From: Eudorina sp. 2006-703-Eu-15 | Lineage: Eukaryota; Chlorophyta; Chlorophyceae; Chlamydomonadales; Volvocaceae | Assembly (NCBI GenBank): GCA_003117195.1 | Contig: BDSI01000015.1 | Location: forward strand, 1,179,001-1,243,000 | Direction of reading: 5' to 3' | DNA length: 64,000 nucleotides | Part shown: positions 27,301-40,200 of the stretch, in pieces | Position numbering within the stretch: the stretch's first letter is position 1 | How the letters are laid out: every line of letters begins with the position of its first letter | Notes under the pieces: model-generated | The model's input: the letters and a program-made list of their open reading frames with translations, nothing else | Databases searched by the model: none | What the model was told of the DNA's origin: nothing | Position numbers and translations under genes: made by a program

Positions 27301-30300
27301 GCGCGGCGGAGGCCTCGACCTCCGCCGCCGCGCCTCCTGACCCGTGGGTCGGCGATTCCGAGGAGGGCGGCCGTCCTGTGCCGGTCCTGCTGGCGCAGGC
27401 GCTGCCAAGCGGTCCCAGCTCGCCCGGGGCCCTCGCGCGGTTAGGGTCCCCGGCTGCCGCCAGGGTGCCGGTATCTCCCCCCGCCGCCGCCGCGGCTCTC
27501 CCCCAGCAGGGCGCGCTGGAACTGCTTCCCTCGGGCGCAGCTCCAGCCTTCCTGGCGGCGCACGTCGCAGGCCCGTCGGTTTTGGGTCACCAACGCCAAC
27601 TGTCGCAGCCATTGCAACACCAGCTCCAGAACCAGCTCCAGGAGCAGCTCCAGAACCAGCCGTGGCAGCCGCAGCAGCTCCAGGGGACCCAGGGCCAGGT
27701 GCTGCAGCAGTTGCTCCAGCAACCGGCGGACCAGATGGTGCCGTACATGCAGCAGCTGCAGGCCCACGAGTGCGGGTTGCTGGTGTGCGAGGTGGTTCAG
27801 GAGATACAGAGACTGCATGCAAAGCTGGGTCAGCTGTGCGGAATTTTAGAGCGCGCGAGCTACATGCAGCAGCTGCGCATGTGGCAGCCGCCGGGGGGAG
27901 AGCAAATGCCGCCGTCGTTGGCGCAGCACCTGCCGATGCAGCAGATGCCGGCGCCGACGCCGCCTCCGGTGCCTCTGATGCTGCCGATGCAGCCGGTGCC
28001 GGCCATGCAGATGCGGGGTCAGGGCACAGGGACACCCTGCGAGGGCGGGCCCTCCTCATCCCACCCCCTTCCGAGCGGCCTCTACAGTGCGCCGCACCCC
28101 GGATCAGCCCAGCCGGACACCGGGGCCGCGCCGAGGCCAGCCACCGCCCCGCCGGCCCCAGCCGCACCTCCTGGCCCGGGCCCGGGGGCTGCGCAACCGG
28201 GGGCTGCACCAACCAGCGGCGCGGTGGCCCGAGCTGTAACGGAGGTCCCTGCGGCCGGCCGGCGGGCCCATCCCGCGCAGGAGAGCCCCCGGGAGCTTGG
28301 GCTGGGGGCAGCATCACCCGTGGTTTCGGAGCACCCTCCCGCGGTCGCTTCAGGGCCTGCTGCACCGGCGCCAGCGGGCGGGCGCATCACCACCACCACC
28401 ACCACCACCCTCTTGGCCGCTCGCGGCGGCCCACCTGCGCCCCGCGACGTGCCCGCGACGTGTCAGGATGGCCAGCTGCCGTCGCCGGAGTTTCCCCGCA
28501 AGTCGGACGCCATGAGGCCGGCGCGAGGGGCCGGCACTGACCCCCGGGTCGGTCCGCATCCGGCCCCCAGCCCCGGCTCTGGGCGTGTTTCCGGCCGTGG
28601 AGAGCACTCCAGCCCGACGGATGCTGCCCCTCCTGCAGCTGCTGCTGCTGCCGCCGCTGCTGCTGCCCACGCTGTCGTTGCAAGGGCGTCGCAAGGCGGC
28701 GCGGGAGAGGTGGCAGCGACTGCGGTGGGGAAGGCGGCGGCGGCGGCCGGCGACGCGCAGCGGCAGCGGCCACGGCACCGCAACAGCCACCACCACCACC
28801 ACCAGCAGCAGCCAGAGGTGCAGCCCTCACGTCGGTCCAGCCGGAGGGCCGCCGTGAAGGCCAATATGACCCTGGGTCGGACACTGGCGGCGCTGGCCAA
28901 GGGCGAATCGGAGGAGAGCGAGGAGGACGGCGAGGAGGGCGGGGGGGAGGAGGGCGAGGGCGAGGGCGAGGAACAGAAAGGCCCGCGGGAAGACCAGCAG
29001 CAGCAGCAGCAGCAGCTTCCGCAGCAGGAGGAGCAGGACGAGGAGGAGGGGGTGCGGGGACAGCCACGCAGGCAGCAGGCGCAGCAGGAGCGTCCTGTCA
29101 AGCGCCAGCGCCGCAGCCAGGCCGACCAGACCGATGCGGCGGAGGGAGCGCCAGCGCCGCTGCCGCAGCACCCGCAGGCGCCGCTGCCGCCGCAGGTACA
29201 TGGGCGGCAACGGCAGCCTGGGGAGCTCCCGCTGCAGCAGCGGCCTCCGCCCGACCGGGCGGTGCTCCTCCCGCAGCAGCTGGAGAAGCGGCTGGTGCTG
29301 CCCACCGGATGGTCGTACCCGGTGTACGACGGTGGGAAGCTGTACGGCCTGGTGAGTTGTGGGCTGTGGGCTGTGGGCGGACGGTTGGCAGGCGGGGGTC
29401 GAGCTAGCTGCGTCGGGGTCTCGGGGCGACGCCTGGGAGGGCCAGTCGGGGTTGTTGCAAGCTGGCAGGCCTTGCGGCCTCTGCAGACCGCTCCGAACCC
29501 CACTCCAAACCCCACTCCAAACCCCGCGCACCGACCGCACGCACGCGGAACCGCCCCGCCCTTGCAACCTCACAGCACCCCAGGTAAACCCTACCTTGCA
29601 CAGCGCTTTCCGCATCCGGCGCCGCTCAACTCCACACCCTGCCCGCGGCCCCCATCCTCCTCTAGGCTTCTCCACGCCCCGCGCCGGCCTGCATGAATAT
29701 GCCTATCAATTTCCAATTCCTCCGGTCGAACCGTCGCTCTGGCAGCAGCGCAGTTTGAAAATGTCTACCAATTTCCAATACACCCCCCCACCCCCACCCC
29801 CACCCCCGCGCGCCGATACCCGCAGGACGGCTCCGAGTTCGTGGTGAACGCCCCCAGCTCCCAGCTGTACTGGGGGATGCGCATCCCGCGCCACAGCCGG
29901 GGGCTGTACGTTTTCACGGCCGACAACCTGCCTCTGGCGAAGCAGCTGGCGAAGCAGACCTCCGATCAGGAGGGCGGCCCCGGCGGCTCGCAGGCGCGGC
30001 TGCTCCCGGCGGTGCGGGCCCTGGCCACCACGAGCCCCTGCCACTCCTGCGACTGCATCTTCCTGGCGCCGGACTGCGAGTGGTGCGGCAGACGGACGGT
30101 GTGCGTGAGGTGCGCGGGGGGGGGGGCGGCATTGCGAGGGGGCGGTAAACGGTGGCGGGTTTGGCCAGTTGGGTCGGGTGGGAACGAGGCGTCCGGGGGG
30201 CGTGGGGGAGTTGGGAGTTGTCAGGAGGACATTTGTCTGCTGTGCACAAAGGGACGGTGGGATGGTCGGCGCCCGTCCCCTCGCGAGGTCCCCGCCCTGG

Positions 30301-33300
30301 CGCCCTGGCCCCTGGCCCCCCTGGCGCCCTGGCCCCTGGCGCCCTGGCGCCCCCACTCGGCCCCTTTCCCTGCCTCACGCGCCCTACCCCACCTACCTCT
30401 CCCCGCCCCGCAGCTGCCACCAGCAGACCTACCCGGGCTTCTCCTACTGGGAGCTGATGCACAAGTGCCCGCGCTGCCGGGGCATCTGCCCCTGCCGCTG
30501 GTGCCGCCACCGCTCCGGGACGTCGGTGCCGAGGATGTCGGTGACGCTGGAGACGCGGAGGGTGAGGCCGGGCGCGGGGCGGGGACGATGGGGGATGCTC
30601 TGCAGGCAGGCACCGCGGGTTAGAGTGCAATGAGCAATGGAAATGATGCTATATGGTGGGCTCGGGGTACTGGTACGGGTAGGGGTATGGCGAGGGGTAA
30701 GGGAAGGAGTGGGGAGCTTTTGGGCTGTTGACGAGGGGTGGCCGGGCCGTGGGAAGTTGGGGTAGTGGGGAGCCTAGCTGAGCCGGTTGGCAGTGGCAGG
30801 CTGTCAGGCGCGGCGGCGGCGCGAGAGGGAGAAAGGGAGGGAGGGCTGCCGGCGCGGTAGCCGGGTGCGTCACGGCTGTTAAAGAACTACCGGACCAGGG
30901 GGATCGCTCGCGGGTGCTGTGCCGCTCTATCAGCGCGCGGCCACCCTTCCCCCAATGCAGCCCGCGTGGCAATCCCATCCCCACCGCAACCCACCCCAGT
31001 TCCACGACAGCACAAAGTGCGCAACCCTTTGGCGCTGCCACCATCATGTATTGTACGGTACCTCGGAAATGGGGTTGGCGTTGACACCGCCTGTGAGTGT
31101 TTGCTCACCCGCACTGCCCCGCGGCGTGTCCAGGACATGGCGGAGCACGCGCTGCGGTTCCTGACCGGCACGGCTGGCGGGCGGGGGGCGTCCGCCGCTG
31201 CGCCGGTCGACCCGGGGCCGCCGCCAACCGGCGGCGCGCTGGGCTGGTACCTGGCGGCCGAGCGCGAGGAGCTGGTGGCCTCCGGGCTGCCCCCGGATGC
31301 CGCGGCGAGGGCGGGCAAGGGGGCTGCGGCTGTGACGTTTGTGGAGGTGCGGAAGGAGCGGGCGGTGTGCGACCGGTGCGCCACCTCCCTGCCGGGGCTG
31401 CACAGGTGAGCAGCGCCGCCGGGATGAGGAGGGGAGAGGGGGAAGGGGGAAGGATTTGAGGGAAGGGGGGTATTGGGAATTGGTGGACATTGGAAGGACG
31501 AGGATGGGCGAGGGGTTGGCCTTGGGGGTGTGAACATTGAAGAGATGAAGGAAGGGGGGTGGGATTTGGGGTCTTGGAAATGGGTGAATTTGTGGGGCGA
31601 TGGGGCTGAGGGCCAGGGTAGTGTGGAGTTGGGGTTGAGGACCTCGGTTTGGGGCTGGGGGCGCGGCCGGCCTTTCCCTGCCATCCATCCATCCATCCAT
31701 CCATGGTCCCGCTCTCACCTAGAGCGGGACAACGGAGGTGAGAGACGGTGGGGCCCCCGGGCGGCGCAGATTACCTCCCCGGACGTTCGCAAGTCATTCC
31801 ACCTCAATCACCAGTACCCAGGAAACGGCCGCCAGCTGCCCTCCCTCCGAACACCCCGCCACACAACCGCGCTCCTGGACCCCTCCCACCCCGGACAAGG
31901 GACACCTCCCACCCCCTCCCGCCCTCCCGCCCGCCCCCGCCCCCTCCCTCCCAACCCCACAGGAGCTGCCAGGCCTGTCGCCGCGAGTTCTGCCCCGCCT
32001 GCTGCCGGGACCTGCGACGGGAGGGGGGCCACCAGCAACAGCGGCAGCGGCAGCGGGCCCGCGCGGCGGCCGGGGCGGCGGCGGAGGCGGCGGGGCCCCC
32101 CCTCCAGGGTCCCCTGCCCTGCCCCGCCCCCACCTGCCTGGGCACCACGAGCCTGCGTACGAGCGTGCCCCCCGTGATGCACCAGGCGCTGACCCGGGTG
32201 CTCCAGGTGGGGTCTGTTGGGGTTAAATTGTAAAAAGAAATAAACCCAAAGAACGGGGAGGCACCGGCGTCGGCGGTGGTGGTACTGTTGCCGACCCACG
32301 GGTCAAAGGAGCGTGAGTGCGGGTCAGCAGACGGTGCATGCCCGTTCCCGCCCGTTGTAGGATTGCCGAATCGTTGCTCTCTTTCATTGCTATATAATAT
32401 ATACATATATATATTATATCGATGGAAGACCCGTACCTCCCTGTGGTGCTATGACCTGCCCTGACCTCGGTTCGAGCCCCTTCGTGCTCCTCTTCGTGCC
32501 GCCTCGTGCTTTCTCTTGCTACCTCGCGCCGCCTCGTGCTTCCTTCGGCTGGGTCAAGGCAGCCGGCGCAGCCCGTTACCTTGGCCGATCCCCCGCCCGC
32601 ATCCCGCGCCCGCATCCCCCGCCCCGCCCGGCAGGAGTACGAGTCCCGGGCCGCCGCCGCCGGCCCCCAGCTGCCGACCTCCTACTGGGACCCCCGGCTG
32701 GTGATCATCTCGGAGGCGGAGCTGCGGCCGCACGACTTCCCCGGGGGGCCGCAGGCGGCGCAGCGCGCGGCGCAGGACGCCAGGGTAGCCATGCGGCGGG
32801 TGCCGCTGCCGCCGCGGCTCGGGGCAGCCGCCGAAGCGGCGACCCACGGGTCGGCGTCACCAGCGGGCGGCACGGAGGCCGACCCTGTAGTGGCTGCAGG
32901 TGGGATGGGATGGGATGGGATGGGAATGGGGATAGGGCTCGATGGTGGGTGGATGCCATCATTTGCGGACGGGACATGGGGCAACGGCCCAGTTCTCCAT
33001 AAAGGAGTTCGCCTAATCACATGGCTCAGCGTGTGCTTACTGCATAATGTGGAAAGCCATCCGAGCCCAGTGTTTGTGGAAGCTCCAAGCCCAGGCACAG
33101 CACTGGCTAGACCATGGCCTCGCAGGACTGTGGGCTCCGAGTGATGGCGGCCTTAGCGCACCGGGCCACCGGCAGCGCCCACCGCGGTTGCGGGCCGGAG
33201 ATTCTAACGTCATGACCCGGGGGTCGTTTTTTCAGGGATATCCCGCTACAACGGCCAAGAGCTGCAGCCGGGCGAGGTGGCCGCGTGGGGGCGCTACGTG

Positions 33301-34143
33301 CTGCCGCAGCAGGATGTACGGCTGGCGTCCGTACGAATAAACGACGGGCCGGACGGCACTCCCCGGTACGTGGAGCTGGCGGGGCGGCGGCATGGCTTGG
33401 GGGGGGGAAGGGGGTTGGAGGGCAGGAGGGGTGCTGGCTCCGCTAGGGCCTTGCTAATCGACCCCCACGGGTCTCAGGTCACTGCCGCCATGGCAACAAC
33501 CCACACTCCCCTCGTCCCTGGGCTCGGCATTTCACCCAAACCCCGCGCCGTCCCCGTGTGGCAGGCAGAGCAGGAGTGCGTGACATGCACGAGGCCTAGC
33601 TAAACCCTAGATGCCCGTATGCCGCACAACTGCCCCTGCCCCAGCCCATACAACAGTCCGCGTGTGTTCAACGAAAAACCCGCCATGACCCGCCCAGGCC
33701 CACCTACTTACCAAAACCTGCGACCGTGTGTGCATGTCTGTGCTTCGCAAGGCAACCCACCCGACCCGACCCAGGGTCCAACACGCCGACCATGTACCAA
33801 GCGTGTGCCTGTGTATGCCCATGCAGGCACATGTTCACGCCCGCCGCGGTGGACCTGCGCCCCACCAGCCCGCGCTTCGTGCCGTACTGCCTGCTCTTCC
33901 AGCAGCGCTGGCGGCGGCGCGAGCCCGTGGTGGTGCGGGGCTGCCGCGGGGAGGCACCCGACATTTGGACGCCGCAGGTGGGTGGGTGTTTAAATGAAAA
34001 CTGCACGGACGCAGACGGGTGTCTTTGGCCGGGGAAACCTGTTCCGGGCCCATGTCCAGGTCGCCATATGATATTTACTTGTGCCAAAACAGCCACGGAA
34101 CAACGGAGCCGCGCCGCCACCGGCGCCGCAGGGGTGTGTGTGT

Positions 34144-34234
<91 letters not shown>

Positions 34235-37200
34235 TGTGTGTGTGTTATTTAAGCAGGCAGAACAGGAGTGCGTGACATGCGAGGGGCCAAGTGGCGCCCA
34301 ATAGTTTGCCCGTATGCGCATAATAATATACCCATTGCCCGACCCATATAAGAACTAAAAGGCTGCGGTGTCGGAAGAACGCTGTCGATTTGGCGCGCTG
34401 TTGTTGTCGCGGCGTCGCGGAAGACTACCAGCTGGTGCGGGTCGGCTGCCCTGGCCACACAGACTCACACCACAATGCTGTGCGTGCGTGCGATCCTCTC
34501 GTTGTTACCCACCTGCAAGCAAAACGCCGTGTAGTCAGCACCGCCAAAGATGATCTGGAACGATGCGGAATAACGTAATGATGTGTGCGAGCGAAAAAGC
34601 GTGCATGCCAAGGCAGCAAATTGATGCATAAGTAAGGCGGCAAGAGTCGTACGGCATACGAAGAACGACAGTTGGGCAAGGGTAAACCTGGGTTAACGAA
34701 ACAGGTAAAGCAATATACGATCAGCAAACAAGGTCAGCGTTAGTGGTAGGCAAGAGTGATAGTAGGTGTGGATAGGAAGAGCGCAGTGCAACAGTTGACA
34801 ACCGTGTGTGTGTTATTTAAGCAGGCAGGACAGGAGTGTGTGATATGCGAGGGGCCGAGTGGCGCCCAATAATTTGCCCGTATGCGTGCAAAATATACCC
34901 ATTGCCCGACCCTTAAAAGTGAATAGAAGTGGCGCGCTTTTTGTCGCGGGACACTACCAGCTGGTGCGGGTCGGCTGCCCTGGCCACGCAGACTCACGCC
35001 ACAATGTCGTGCGTGCGTGCGATCCTCGCGTTGTTACCGTAATGTACCCACCTGCAAGCAAAATGCGGTGTGTGTGTGTGGTTGTTACATATCTGACCGG
35101 GCCTGACGCTGGCCAAGGGCTGCTAACCCAGCCCTAACGGAAAGACCGCCGAAGCACTCTCCTCCCCTTGCGGGGGAGGGAGAGGGGCGTGAGGGGCCGC
35201 ATCCCCCCTTGCTCGACCTAGAGCACTCGCGCGGCCTGGAAAGCACCGCGGTATCTCCACGAAAACAAAGGCCTCAGCCATGCCATCTCGTCTTCGGCTG
35301 GGCCCCGTGCAGCGCCAGTGCCTCGTGGGCCTGGGATTGCCGCCCTGTGTGTATGAATCGTTACATATCTGCCGTGCCGACACTGGCCGGGGGCGCTAAC
35401 CTGCCCCATACGGGAGACCGCCGAAGCACTCTCGCCCCAAATACCGGGGAGAGGGGCGTAAGGGGCCTCTGTCCCCTCGCTCTCAACCAAGGGCGCGTGC
35501 CCGATCCCTGAGGATCGGTGACAGCTGTGTCCCCTCAAGGGAGTGGGCGAAGGCCCATCCCGGGCGGTCTGCGCCTCGCAGTCCGCTGTTCAACCTCCTC
35601 AAGTCCTTGCATCACCCAGGGCGCGTTCCTCAGCAATTCGGAGGCGTGCCCCTGCCCGGTGCGGTAAAACTAGCCTGGTCCCGCGTCCCAACCTAATCGT
35701 ACTAGCTAAAGTTGCACCATCCGGCAGGCCTGCCCGCCCAGCTGAGCCAGAGTGTACGGGAATGTAGGGTACATATATATAGAATGAATGTATATATATA
35801 ATAAATGTACGGGACCGTAGGCTGGGAGCAGATTGGCGGGCGCTTGTGCGACTGGATTTCCCTTACCGCACCTTTTGCCCTTTTCCCTCTCAGCCCGTCG
35901 CAACCCAGCGCAGTGAGGGTACAGGTCCACTCATTGTCCCCCTCCGTCCCCCGCCCCCCTGTTCCAACCCTCACCACTTGCCGCATGCAGGCCTTCCAGA
36001 AGGCGGTCCAGGAGGGCCGCCGGAAAGCCGCAGAAGCCGCCAAGGCAGCTTCCGAAGCAGCCAGCAGACGGTGCGTACTCTGCGGGATACCGGGATTGAT
36101 ACCGGGGATAAGGTTTGAGAAGTAGACCTGCGGGAGATGTGGGACGGAGCGGACATGGACTATAACACCGCAGCTACGAAAACCGTGGATAGAAATAATG
36201 TTATTGTACGCGCGGGTTGGGCCAGTCGAGCTGGGGATGCCTTCAAGCGAGAGAAGGGGTCGGGTAGAGTTGGGGCCATCGGGGCCTGGGTTTCTCCTCG
36301 AGATGGCGTACAACGGGATCGTCGAGATGGTTTGAAATATTTCAAACCCGGGTGCGGACGTGGCTGGGGATCTTCCTTTGGCGGCATGGGGGCTGCAGAT
36401 GGTGAGGATGGTGGTGGTGGTGGTGGTGGTGGTAATGGTGGTGGTGCAGGGTCTGGTCAGGGGGTGGGTGGGGCCACCGTTTCCTTGGCGCGGGCCGGGT
36501 CGCAGCACCGCCCTCCTGGGATCACATGCCTCAGTGTACGTGTGTTCCGCGCAACAACCCTCCTGACCCAAACCAGTTACCGGCATAGTTACCGTACCAT
36601 GCTAGTGTGTATGGGGGTGGAGTGCATGGGTTAGGTAAGCAGGTGCCTGGCCCTGCCCCTGCCCCTGTGGTGCGCAGGACCTCGGCATCCGCCGCGGCGG
36701 CGACCCGCGTCGGCAACGCCGAGGACGAGTTCCGCGTGATTGACTGCGCCGACGGCTTCAGGCGCGTCCCCGGCATCAAGGAGAACACGTTCTTCGAGCT
36801 GTACGGACAGGTACGGTACGGCTGGTGCAGTACCGTAGGGGGATGCTTGCCCCGAGAGGCAAGGAAAATCTTTACCCGCCTGCAATCAGAGACGCACAGC
36901 GGCTGTCGGTATCGGAGCATGGTCCGTTGCCGGTATCGGGGCGTGGTCGCTTGTCATGGCATGTTGGACTGGGCGTGCTGCTGCAGTTCCGCTGATGTGG
37001 CTATGCGCCTCAGGCCCCCTCAACTGACTCCGCACCCGTTGCCGGGTACCTGTACCGATACCCCTTGTGTCAATCAATACCGATACCCCTCCGTCCCTCC
37101 CCCCTGTCCCGTCCTGCGTTGTCGCCCCCCTTCCCCCCGCCAGCCCTACGACGAGCACCAGCAGCCGCAGATGCTGAAGCTCAAGGACTACCCGCCTGTC

Positions 37201-40200
37201 GCCAACTTCCACACGGTTCTCCCGTTGCACTACCAGGTACGGCATCTGTACGGCGAAGAATAGTACGGCATCACGACAAATTGTACGTCGTCTGGAAACG
37301 CCGCATTACATCTTGACATGAGGCCCTCGGGGCGACCGGCCTTCGCGCCTCCCTCACCCCTTGGCTGTCCTTGGGCTTTCCAAGGGCGTGCTGGATGAAC
37401 TGTGGACCTGGAGTGTCATCTCAGCGTGGCGCGGGGTCGTACTACCGTACTCCTTGTTGCCGTACGTCCTTTGGCCGGCCTGTGAGATCCCCGAGGGCCT
37501 CTCTCGGCTGCTGCATCGGTGCCCTGCCCTGCCCTGCCCTGGCCGGCGCCGTACCGTGCTTCCGAGTTCTGACCCGACCCCTTCCCGCATCCCTCACCCT
37601 TATCGCATGCCTCATCCCTCTCAGGACTTCTTGTGCCAGCTGCCCCTCCCCTGGATGACCCGCCCCGATGAGGCGCCCCTCAACCTGGCCACCTGGATGG
37701 CTCCAGGGGCGGTGCCCACGGACCTGGGGCCCAAGGCCTACATCGCGTTCGGGACAGTCGAGGTGCGGACGGCTGGACCGCGGGTCTGTCCAGGGAGGGG
37801 GTTACGGCGCGGGGGGCACCTTCCGTACACCACCCAGGCGGGGGGTGGAGGGGAGGATACCGGTAGGGGATTAACCGAATAAAGAGCGGAGGTACGATTC
37901 TGTCACCACCTTTTCACGTCCGGGGTCTGATCCGGAGAACTCCACCGCGCCATAGCCACGAGTAATGACCTGACCTGACCCCGGCTTGACCTGAACCGCG
38001 GCCTTATCTGCCGGCCTCCCCGTGTGGCTGCTTGTTTTGCCTGATCTGGATGATTGCCTGCCTGTTTGCCTGGCTGACTGGTGACCGAGCTGCCCTGCTG
38101 TCCCCCTACCCCATCAGGAGTGCGACAAGGCCCGCGAGCGGGACTCCGTCACTAAGCTGCACATGGACATGTCGGACGCGGTCAACATCATGAACCACAT
38201 CCGGCCGCAGGGCCAGGGCCAGGGGGCGGAGCAGAGCGCGAGCGGCGCGTCTGGGCAGCAGGGCGTGCGGGTGCGCTGCGGCAACGAGCTGCCGCAACTG
38301 CCCGGGTGAGTCGCCGGTTGGGTGGTTGGGCGGCGGTTGGTTGACGAGATACCGTACTGACATAGGACATTGACAAGAGGTTGGGAGGGGCGCGCGACGT
38401 GCACCTGACCCACTTGACCCACTTGAGCGGGCTTTCGGAAATGGAGGCAGTCACCTAGGCAGCACCACTCGACTTGCACGGCTGGTACGGCACTACCAAC
38501 GGCCTCAACGGTTGACCCCCTCAGACCACCCTGTCGCGGCCTTTCCCTCTCCCAACGCGTCACCCGGCTGGTGACGACGCACAGCAGCGATACCTCCTCT
38601 CACCCGCGCCCTCTCCCCTTTCCATCGCGGATGCTCCGGCTGCTTACCGGAGGTTGCTCAAAAGCGTACTCAGTACGATCCTCACCCGGTCCCTCCCTCG
38701 CTCACCCACGTGGTGCCGTACGCAGGTACGGCGGCGCGGGTGCCGTATGGGACATCTGGGCGCCCGGCCGGGAGACGGAGGCGCTGCGGAGGTGGGTCCG
38801 GACTGCGGAAGGCAGAGGAGGGGTCGATGGCTGTGTTGCGGTTCTATCGTTTCCAGCCCGAGCACCTTGGTCACCGCGCCGTCCGCTGTGTGCGGACGGG
38901 TCCCAGTGCTTGCTGGGTGGAGGGGGCGTGCGACAGAAAACTGAGCTGAGTGGAGGGGGCCGTGTGGGCGTGTGGGGCCGGGAACCGCATGCCGCAGCTG
39001 TCCAATTGTACTTGAGTACAGGGCGGAGGGGGTCCGCGCGGATTCCTTCCGTTTCCCTTACCTGACCGCACCGCCACGGTCCTCTCCTCCCCTGCCCGGC
39101 CATTCCGTCGCCGGGGCGGCCCCTGCGACCCCTGCGGCCCCTGCGGCCCCTGGATGATGACACGGCCCGCAGCTACCTGACGGCGCACAAGGGCGAGTTC
39201 GTACACCACGGCCAGGCGGTGACGCAGGTGCGGTGGCATGTCTGCCAGTGTGTCTGATGAAACCCGGGGGGCACGTGGGGTGGCGGCTCTTGCACCTCCT
39301 CTTGCGCCTCCTTTTGCACCTCCTTTTGCACCTTCTTTGGCGCCGCCAGGTGCCGCATCGAACGATGACAGAGCCGTTGATGGATTGTCACAGTGGTGGT
39401 GGTGTGACCGGAACACCGGATGGTGCTGGCGGCACCCGACCGCACGGCAGCAGATCGGGGCTTCGGCAGGGCGGTTCGGATGCTCTCCGCGGCTGCCCCG
39501 AGACGCCCCCAGGCGCATTCCACATCGTCGCCCCCTCCAACTTCCCGACTTTCGGCACCGCCACTGCAACGCTGCTGCACCCTTACCAAACCTCTCCCGC
39601 ATGCAGGTCGACGACGCGATCTTCGACCAGAGCTTCTTCCTGTCGCGGAAGCACCGGGACCAGCTGTGGGAGAAAGAGCAGGTGGGGCTGCGTGGGGCCC
39701 CGCCTGGTCCGCAGCCCTCTCTTGCGACTCTCCTCCCTGCCGCCTCCTCCGCCTCCTCCGCCTCCTCCGCCTCTTTCTACTCCTGTGCAGTCACCATATT
39801 GCGGTTCTTCTTCTCTGGCTTGGTCCCGTCCGTCCCTTATCCCTTCCTCCTTCCCTTGATGCTTTCGCTTGTTCATTTTATTTTGCACGTCACTTCGAGT
39901 CCAGCCCGGCTCCCTCCCTCCCTCCCTCCCTGCAGGTGGCCGGGTGGCACTTTGAGCAGCACGAGGGCGAGGCGGTGTTCATACCGGCGGGCTGCCCCCA
40001 CCAGGTCCGGAACCTGACCAGCTGCATCAAGGTGAGCTGCCGGGGGAGCGCCCGGTGGGGTGACGGTGGGGGTTGGAACAGCAGACAGCGAGAGCGGGTT
40101 CCGAGGTTAGCACCCAGCGTTACGGATCGGGCAGCGACCCCTCTTGAGGGCCGCTCGCCGCCGTTCCCTAACTTCGCCCCTCCCGGGGACGCACAGCCCA

